This document shows, one piece after another, positions 6,253-11,580 of a stretch of DNA of 11,580 nucleotides. Source of the stretch: Erysipelotrichaceae bacterium UBA4808 (lineage in GTDB: Bacteria > Bacillota_I > Bacilli_A > Erysipelotrichales > Erysipelotrichaceae); NCBI GenBank assembly GCA_002402585.1, contig DHGC01000045.1, positions 12,020 to 23,599 of the forward strand, given 5' to 3'. Both the position numbers and the translations under genes were made by a program. Within the stretch, counting starts at the first letter, position 1, and each line of letters starts with the position of its first letter. Under the pieces are notes generated by a model that had not been told where the DNA came from, made no database searches, and was given only the letters and a program-made list of their open reading frames with translations.

Positions 6253-9200
6253 ATGAATCGTGATTTCTCTAAAATTGCAGATTTCCATTTGAACACATCG
6301 GATGTAATCACAAAAGTTGGTACTTGGGAATGGGACCTTCAAACAGGAAAAACCATATTTGATGATCATTGGGCAGCAATTATTGGTTATAAGCTTGAAG
6401 AGTTGCAACCAACAACGATCGAAGTATGGCAGAGATTAACGAATGTTGATGATCTGTACAAGTCTAATAGCGAGTTACAAAGGTATCTAAGCAATCAAAC
6501 TCATATTTATGAATCGGAAGTCAGAATGCTACATAAAAGTGGAAAGTGGGTTTGGATTCTTGATCGTGGGAAAATAGTTGAATACGATCTAAGTGGTAAC
6601 CCGCTCAAGATGGTAGGGAGCCATTATGATGTAACGACACGCAAACTACTAGAGGAAGTTACAAAAAGCGTTGAGTATAAAAAAATGCTAGAAAGCACAC
6701 CGTTTCCAGTTTTAGTTATATGTTTAAAAAGTAGTCTAGTAAAATTCGCAAATAATCAAGCAAGGGAAGGAATCATTTTATATCAGAAAGCTGATGTAAA
6801 GTTAAAAGAACATTTTGTACATCCAAAACAAGCTGACTTGCTTTTAGAAACCTTAAAAAAGGATAAATCTATAATTAACTTTGAAGTCGAGCTTTACAAC
6901 TCTAGACGTGAAGTATATTTGGCTTCGTTATCAGCGAATGTTTTAGAATATGAAGGTGAAAATTCAGCAATCATTCAAATAGAGGATATTTCAGAACGTA
7001 AAAGAAATGAAGAAAAGATCAGGAACATGTACCTTAATGATTCTCTGACAGGACTAAAGAATAAAGCTGCTCTACGACTTTTTGAAGAAAACATAAACGC
7101 AAACAATGATTTACCCAGCAGGTTTGCTGTCATCTACATAGATTTAGACGACTTTGGAAATTTAAGCCAGAAAATTGGATATTACTCAATTGACTCAATA
7201 ATTGTTCAGATAGCACATAAAATTGAAGATTTGACTGGGCAAGATGGGACGGTATTTTATTATGCAGGAGATGAGTTTGTTATCGTACTTAAGAAAAGCG
7301 CGTTACCAGAGATTACGAAATACTTAGAACAGTTAAGAAGGTCCATTTCAAAACAATTCTTGATTGATAACAAGTCGTATGTTTTAACGGCCAGTATAGG
7401 TTTTGAAATAGTAGATAAGGATCAGTTTGGTAAAGATCTGTTACAAAATTCAAAAATAGCTCTCGGGGTTGCAAAGCAAAACAAGAACACTTATGTTCAG
7501 TTCACAAGTGAACTGGTACAACAACTTGATCGAGAATCAACATTAGAACAGGATTTGCGAACGTCAATAATAAACAATGAACTCGAGTTATATTATCAAC
7601 CTATTTTCAATGTAGTAACTGGAAAAATTGATCAGGCTGAAGCGTTACTTCGCTGGAATCACCCTACCTTCGGAATGGTTACACCAATTGAATTTATCCC
7701 GATTGCAGAAAGAACGAAGTTGATATTACCAATTACAGATTGGGTTATCCATGAGACCTGTACTAAATTATCCAGTTGGGATGAGTCAAAGTTTGGACCA
7801 TTATCTATAAGCATAAATCTCTCGTTTGTAACAATATTTGATCGTAGAGAAGAGTTATTTGAATATCTTAAGAATGAATTAGCTAAAAGCGGGATTAATC
7901 CAAAACGTCTAAAACTAGAGGTTACAGAGTCGAGTTTAGTTCAAGATAGCGTTGAGGTCATTAAGGTTTTTATAAGATTAAGAGAGCTTGGGTTGAGCCT
8001 AGCTCTAGATGATTTTGGGACAGGCTACTCGTCATTTGCGTATCTAAAAATGCTTCCACTTGATGTGGTTAAGATAGATCGATCACTAATAAATTCAATT
8101 GAAAATGATCAACGATCACTAAAAATTGTTGAAGCAATGATGGCTGTACTTCACGGATTAAATCTTGATGTGACAATTGAGGGCGTTGAAACATTAAAAC
8201 AGTTTGAACTCCTAAGTGATTTCAATCCAGACAACATTCAAGGATACTTATTTTCAAAGCCGTTGAAATTGAAAGACTTCAAGCTTTATTATCATGCATC
8301 AAAAGATAGAGGTTCTCTTCCAGTAAATGTTAACTACTTTGAGGATCCAAGCCTGAAAGAACTATGGAAAAAAGAATGGAATTCTGGGAATAAAATCATT
8401 GATTATCAACATCAAGACCTCATGATTCAGCTAAGAGATTTAAGTAAATTAATTGAGTCTAATAAAATTGATTCAGTTCAGACAATTTCACAATTCGACA
8501 ATCTTTTAATCAAAATTAGCAGGCATTTTAAAGATGAGACCGAAATACTTGAAGAATCTGGATATGAATATACAGGTGAGCACAAAGCTATTCATGGTAA
8601 GTTGCAAGAAAAACTAACAGAAGATTTTAAAAGTTTCAAATCGAAGAAAGTGAGTGCACAAGATTTCCTGAATTTTATTGAGATTAATCTCTTTAAACAG
8701 CATTTCTTAGAAGAGGACTCAAAATTCTTTAATTATGTTTCACAATTAAGCTCCAAATTTCCATTGAACTATGTTGAAACTAAATACTTAGAAGATAAGA
8801 AAGTGCATGACCATGGTATTGGTAAAAGAGAAGTATATGATGATACGATTAATAAATTACTTCTAAAAATCGCTTCAGAATTTATCAGAACAGACAAGTC
8901 CAATTATTCTTCATTAATAAATAAATCTCTTGAGTCAATTGGAATACAATTTAAAGCCGATCGAGCATATATCTTCAAATACAATTGGGCGGAATCCACG
9001 TGCTCAAATACATTTGAGTGGTGTGCACCAGACATTACTGCTCAAATCGATGAGCTTCAAAACATTTCATTAAGTAATATCTCAGAGTGGGTTAATGCAC
9101 ATGTAGTAGGCGAGACAATTTTTATTCCAGATGTTCAACGACTTGATCAAGATTCACAAATCAGATTGATTCTTGAACCACAGGGTGTTCAAAGCTTACT

Positions 9201-9345
9201 AACTTTACCGATGATCTATAACAACTCATGCTATGGTTTCATTGGTTTTGACTCCGTTAAAGAAAAACATATTTACTCTAAATCAGAATTGGAAATTTTG
9301 CATGACTTGAGTGAGATCATTATGAGTGCACTAAAAGAGAAATAG
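6253..9345 (+). CDS. PAS-PAS-GGDEF-EAL-hemerythrin-GAF c-di-GMP phosphodiesterase
   Basis: The protein has 1030 residues from ATG 6253, chosen for GAAAGGA at 6241-6247; an in-frame ATG at 6196 lies inside the riboswitch. Domains: PAS (20-135), PAS (137-256), GGDEF (258-420), EAL (433-680), hemerythrin (700-830) and GAF (855-1030). The GGDEF is degenerate: AGDEF at 338-342, Ser305 where the guanine-binding Asn is expected, and no RxxD I-site. The EAL keeps Glu463, Asn522, Glu556, Asp586-Asp587, Lys607, Glu643 and Gln663, so net c-di-GMP hydrolysis to pGpG is likely. All seven hemerythrin diiron ligands are present: His720, His758, Glu762, His777, His781, His817 and Asp822. The C-terminal GAF is a close relative of the one opening the upstream kinase. 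No membrane segments are seen. Expression is under the c-di-GMP riboswitch, suggesting feedback. Confidence 0.92.
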   Translation: MNRDFSKIADFHLNTSDVITKVGTWEWDLQTGKTIFDDHWAAIIGYKLEELQPTTIEVWQRLTNVDDLYKSNSELQRYLSNQTHIYESEVRMLHKSGKWVWILDRGKIVEYDLSGNPLKMVGSHYDVTTRKLLEEVTKSVEYKKMLESTPFPVLVICLKSSLVKFANNQAREGIILYQKADVKLKEHFVHPKQADLLLETLKKDKSIINFEVELYNSRREVYLASLSANVLEYEGENSAIIQIEDISERKRNEEKIRNMYLNDSLTGLKNKAALRLFEENINANNDLPSRFAVIYIDLDDFGNLSQKIGYYSIDSIIVQIAHKIEDLTGQDGTVFYYAGDEFVIVLKKSALPEITKYLEQLRRSISKQFLIDNKSYVLTASIGFEIVDKDQFGKDLLQNSKIALGVAKQNKNTYVQFTSELVQQLDRESTLEQDLRTSIINNELELYYQPIFNVVTGKIDQAEALLRWNHPTFGMVTPIEFIPIAERTKLILPITDWVIHETCTKLSSWDESKFGPLSISINLSFVTIFDRREELFEYLKNELAKSGINPKRLKLEVTESSLVQDSVEVIKVFIRLRELGLSLALDDFGTGYSSFAYLKMLPLDVVKIDRSLINSIENDQRSLKIVEAMMAVLHGLNLDVTIEGVETLKQFELLSDFNPDNIQGYLFSKPLKLKDFKLYYHASKDRGSLPVNVNYFEDPSLKELWKKEWNSGNKIIDYQHQDLMIQLRDLSKLIESNKIDSVQTISQFDNLLIKISRHFKDETEILEESGYEYTGEHKAIHGKLQEKLTEDFKSFKSKKVSAQDFLNFIEINLFKQHFLEEDSKFFNYVSQLSSKFPLNYVETKYLEDKKVHDHGIGKREVYDDTINKLLLKIASEFIRTDKSNYSSLINKSLESIGIQFKADRAYIFKYNWAESTCSNTFEWCAPDITAQIDELQNISLSNISEWVNAHVVGETIFIPDVQRLDQDSQIRLILEPQGVQSLLTLPMIYNNSCYGFIGFDSVKEKHIYSKSELEILHDLSEIIMSALKEK

Positions 9346-9503
9346 GTTGGGATGAAATATATCAAGCAATCAAAAAAAATTACTAGGAGATAGATATGTT
9401 GAACCCTGGACCTGAGTTTATCGATAGTACTTAGTAAAAAATGTTAGATGTATTTATGAAGAAAAATTATTCTTAATCTTGCAGATTGAAAGGGGAATTT
9501 AAT
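9346..9503 (+). other. Leader of the bactofilin gene with two tiny ORFs
   Basis: This 158-nt gap has no clear terminator or promoter, so bactofilin may be co-transcribed with the EAL gene. It holds two tiny ORFs: ATG 9352 to TAG 9391-9393 (13 codons, basic, MKYIKQSKKITRR), then ATG 9396 to TAG 9432-9434 (12 codons, MLNPGPEFIDST). The second has a strong AGGAGA at 9385-9390 with 5-nt spacing, as good as the real genes here. It could be a leader peptide or a relic of a lost gene. AAAGGGGA at 9489-9496 serves the bactofilin start. Confidence 0.3.
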
Positions 9504-10358
9504 ATGAATAAATATAAAAAGCTTCCAAAAAATTTGGAAAATCAAAGAAAGGCTTATCAGATCATAAGTGTGAATAGTAATTTGGATTCTAGCGAGGAGT
9601 CGAAAAATTCTATTGCCATTGAACATGGTAAAGAGCAAAGTAATTCTACTTTGAGAAGATTTATTCCGTTTTTTGGTGGTAAAGCAAATATCGCGATTGA
9701 TAGTGAGGTTGTAGACAGAGTAGATTTAATGGACACGGTAGTGCAGGTAGAGAACTCGGGAATATCAGAACTAAAAACTGAAAATAGAGATGCAAAGAAC
9801 AAAAAAGCTTGGGATTTACCTGCAAAGAAGAAGCTGAGCAAAAAGGAAGACAATTCAATCCAGAAAGAACAAAAGGAAGAAACAAGTATGAACGCAAATG
9901 GAGATGGAGTAACAAAAGAGGTGGCAGTCATTAGCAATACGATGCTAGTAAATGGAGATATTGAACTTGAGTCATCATTAATTGTAAATGGCAAAATTAC
10001 TGGCAATATAAACTGTAAAGATGTAATTGAAGCTACTTATGGATCTGTTATTGATGGTAATATTTTTGCGAGATCTGTTAAATGTAATGGATCTGAGTTA
10101 AAAGGAAATATAACGGTAGAAGACCAGTTTGAAGCAAATAACCAAACAAAAGTATTTGGTAATATTAATGCAAAACGTGTCGAGATATCAGGAAGTGTTG
10201 AAGGAGAAGTCCAAGCAAGTGAAAGCATTATTCTCAAAAAAACCGCCGTGGTCAAAGGGGATATTTATAGTGCATCTATTAGCATAGAAGCAGGTGCTCA
10301 ACTTGATGGTAAAGTTGTTACAATGAATATGCAAAAGAATGCTGTTGCTAGTAATTAG
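9504..10358 (+). CDS. Bactofilin family polymer-forming cytoskeletal protein
   Basis: The protein has 284 residues from ATG 9504, chosen because AAAGGGGA (9489-9496) lies 7 nt upstream; an in-frame TTG at 9486 overlaps this site. The C-terminal half (about 140-275) is a bactofilin domain. It shows the repeating beta-helix pattern of short strands with Gly turns and alternating small hydrophobic residues (VNGDIEL, VNGKITGNI, VIDGNIF, LKGNITV, VFGNINA, SGSVEGEV, VKGDIYS, LDGKVV). Bactofilins polymerise without nucleotide and scaffold cell shape, polarity or motility structures. The N-terminal half is an unusually long, Lys/Glu/Ser/Asn-rich and probably disordered extension; typical bactofilins have short tails. 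There is no signal peptide or transmembrane helix, so it is cytoplasmic, perhaps membrane-associated through the segment around RRFIPFFGG (51-59). It lies downstream of the riboswitch-controlled gene and may share its transcript. Confidence 0.9.
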   Translation: MNKYKKLPKNLENQRKAYQIISVNSNLDSSEESKNSIAIEHGKEQSNSTLRRFIPFFGGKANIAIDSEVVDRVDLMDTVVQVENSGISELKTENRDAKNKKAWDLPAKKKLSKKEDNSIQKEQKEETSMNANGDGVTKEVAVISNTMLVNGDIELESSLIVNGKITGNINCKDVIEATYGSVIDGNIFARSVKCNGSELKGNITVEDQFEANNQTKVFGNINAKRVEISGSVEGEVQASESIILKKTAVVKGDIYSASISIEAGAQLDGKVVTMNMQKNAVASN

Positions 10359-10526
10359 GTAATAATTGACAGTAACACGTTAATTTATTGTGTTTGTTAA
10401 AGATTAAAGTATTTCCACTATAGATTTATCATAGTAGAGAGATAATCTTAGTATTAAGTTTATTATTCATAATTTGTTTTACGGATTCTAATAACTGATG
10501 CTGCCCCCTCTCTTCAGTTATTCGCC
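10359..10526 (+). other. Intergenic region with a C-rich-loop hairpin; possible small RNA
   Basis: No gene is seen between the two convergent genes. A perfect nine-pair stem, AATAACTGA (10490-10498) with TCAGTTATT (10514-10522), carries a 15-nt loop containing five consecutive Cs (10504-10508) followed by TCTCT. It sits four bases upstream of the terminator stem. A consensus -35 TTGACA occurs at 10366-10371 but lacks a good -10 at 17 nt; TTGTTA (10394-10399) with TATAGA (10419-10424) is another weak option. A 120-150 nt RNA ending at the terminator is possible, but this may simply be the bactofilin 3' UTR. Confidence 0.3.
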
Positions 10527-10553
10527 AAAAACCCGCTATGAAGCGGGTTTTTT
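10527..10553 (+). terminator. Bidirectional Rho-independent terminator
   Basis: The stem AAAAACCCGCT (10527-10537) pairs perfectly with AGCGGGTTTTT (10542-10552) around the loop ATGA. On the plus strand the T-run at 10548-10553 completes a strong terminator for the bactofilin transcript. On the minus strand the A-run at 10527-10531 gives the matching T-run, so it can also end the convergent diguanylate cyclase transcript. Confidence 0.93.
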
Positions 10554-10680
10554 ATGTAGATTATATATTGTAACAAGCTCAACATAAGAAAACCTCACAA
10601 TCTCAAAATTATAAAGCCAGTTGCTATACCACCAAGATTAGGTTAATTTATGAGCAATTTATCGTAGCAATCTGAAGCTT
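10554..10680. other. Non-coding gap downstream of the minus-strand cyclase gene
   Basis: This stretch holds no ORF with coding character. The only structure noticed is a distant inverted repeat, TTGCTA near 10621 and TAGCAA near 10665, with a spacer of about 37 nt; it is probably chance in AT-rich sequence. It is most likely the 3' untranslated end of the minus-strand gene before the bidirectional terminator. Confidence 0.5.
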
Positions 10681-11580
10681 TTAATTGACTTGATTCTTAC
10701 CGTTCTCCTTAGAAAGGTACATTCTTTGATCGGCAAGTTCATATACGTTTTTTGCGCCCTTAAGCTCAAGACTCGAAGCCACACCAATGCTGAAGGTTAC
10801 ACTTGTTGTGATTCCTTCTTCATGAATGGCGTTTTCATGTGTCAATGTGCAGAGTTTCTCAGCTGCCAAGCGTGCATTCTCCAGATTGCCATCCTGAAGG
10901 ATGATCCCGAATTCATCGCCACCAATACGGAAACAGAGATCTTCCAAACGTGTGGAGCGATTGATGAGATTCGACACCCATTGAATGACCGCATCACCAA
11001 AGAGATGTCCGAAGCTGTCATTGACGATTTTGAAGTTATCCACATCCAAGAGGATAATGGCATACGTGTGACCGTAACGTTCCAAGCGATGATCCAATTC
11101 CTCCAAGGTGTTGAAGAAATGTCGATGATTATAAAGCCCGGATAAACTATCGCGAATGGACAGGTTCTCCAAGCGTCTGTTGGCTTCACGAAGTTGAATG
11201 TTCAAACGCTTAAGCTCTTCTTCGGCTTCCATCAACGGTGTGATGTTTCGTGAATTGCCCCAGGTGCCAATGATGTTTCCTTGCAAGTCATAGAGGGGAT
11301 ATTTGTAGGCTTGGAACCATATGGTTTCACCATTGGGTTTGTCCCAACGTTCGATACGTCCCAAAACAGGTTTTCCACTTTCAATTACGCTGCGTTCATC
11401 TTCCAATGCGACTTTCACAAATTCGGGAGGGAAATAATCATAATTGGATTTTCCAATCATATCGCGTGGATCTTTTTCATTGAATTGGTTGGCGTGCGCC
11501 TTAGAGTTTAGAATAAACTGCGAATCCAGATTTTTAAAATAGATGGTATCCTCAGAGTTGTTCATGATTGTCTGAGTCAC
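10681..11580 (-). CDS. PAS-GGDEF diguanylate cyclase (5' end outside the window)
   Basis: The frame is open from the window edge to TAA at 10681-10683, giving 299 visible residues. The first visible codon is GTG, but the PAS domain starts almost at once, so the protein probably extends further. A PAS domain (about 6-115; IYFKNLDSQF, YDYFPPEF, ending NSRNIT) joins through a short coiled coil (about 115-140) to a GGDEF domain (about 140-299). The active site is canonical: LLDVDNFKIVNDSFGH with the metal Asp and the guanine-binding Asn, then GGDEF at 220-224. RLED at 211-214 is an intact I-site, which in this family gives product inhibition by c-di-GMP. It should make c-di-GMP from two GTP. It converges on the bactofilin gene, separated by the bidirectional terminator, and is not part of the riboswitch transcript. 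Confidence 0.92.
   Translation of the reverse strand: MTQTIMNNSEDTIYFKNLDSQFILNSKAHANQFNEKDPRDMIGKSNYDYFPPEFVKVALEDERSVIESGKPVLGRIERWDKPNGETIWFQAYKYPLYDLQGNIIGTWGNSRNITPLMEAEEELKRLNIQLREANRRLENLSIRDSLSGLYNHRHFFNTLEELDHRLERYGHTYAIILLDVDNFKIVNDSFGHLFGDAVIQWVSNLINRSTRLEDLCFRIGGDEFGIILQDGNLENARLAAEKLCTLTHENAIHEEGITTSVTFSIGVASSLELKGAKNVYELADQRMYLSKENGKNQVN

Noticed and set aside
9486..9503. TTG 9486 as the bactofilin start
   Set aside because: The codon overlaps the AAAGGGGA ribosome binding site that serves ATG 9504.
9557..10006. 149-codon minus-strand ORF opposite the bactofilin N-terminal half
   Set aside because: It is rich in Ser/Phe/Leu as the complement of a Lys/Glu-rich coding strand, has no ribosome binding site, and overlaps a well-supported gene.
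10366..10371. Consensus -35 TTGACA after the bactofilin stop as a firm promoter
   Set aside because: No acceptable -10 hexamer at 16-18 nt; the nearest is TATTGT at 14 nt.
1..11580. CRISPR arrays, tRNA or rRNA genes, insertion sequences, prophage or att sites
   Set aside because: No spaced direct repeats, no cloverleaf or rRNA-like segments, and no transposase or integrase motifs were seen on either strand.

Overview
The window looks like chromosomal DNA of a low-GC, Gram-positive-type bacterium, most likely a Bacillota member in the broad sense. This rests on AT-rich codon use, purine-rich Shine-Dalgarno sites (AGGAG, GAAAGGA, AAAGGGG), a barnase/barstar pair, and a class I cyclic-di-GMP (GEMM) riboswitch ahead of a c-di-GMP enzyme. 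The genus cannot be read from the sequence.

Layout. (1) Positions 1-729: the tail of an unidentified gene, then a barnase-like RNase with a lipoprotein signal and its barstar-like inhibitor, joined by ATGA overlaps. (2) 850-5368: a two-gene operon with a 14-nt overlap, encoding a soluble GAF-(PAS)5 histidine kinase and a REC-HD-GYP response regulator (a likely c-di-GMP phosphodiesterase). (3) 5369-6110: AT-rich DNA with no intact gene but with what looks like a decayed, frameshifted coding sequence. (4) 6113-6252: a c-di-GMP-I riboswitch aptamer, two hairpins and a strong ribosome binding site. (5) 6253-9345: a PAS-PAS-GGDEF-EAL-hemerythrin-GAF protein with a degenerate GGDEF and a complete set of EAL catalytic residues. 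(6) 9504-10358: a bactofilin with a long charged N-terminal extension. (7) 10359-10680: a convergent intergenic region with a C-rich-loop hairpin next to a bidirectional Rho-independent terminator. (8) 10681-11580, minus strand: a PAS-GGDEF diguanylate cyclase with an intact active site and I-site, cut by the window edge.

How the parts may work together (inference). About 11 kb hold a probable c-di-GMP synthase, two probable c-di-GMP phosphodiesterases of different folds (HD-GYP and EAL), and an RNA c-di-GMP sensor controlling one of the phosphodiesterases. The kinase and the EAL protein share a closely related GAF module, at the N terminus of one and the C terminus of the other, so both arms may read the same unknown ligand. 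The EAL protein also carries a hemerythrin diiron domain, suggesting oxygen, NO or redox input. The bactofilin directly downstream is a possible structural output, for example cell shape, a polar structure or motility.
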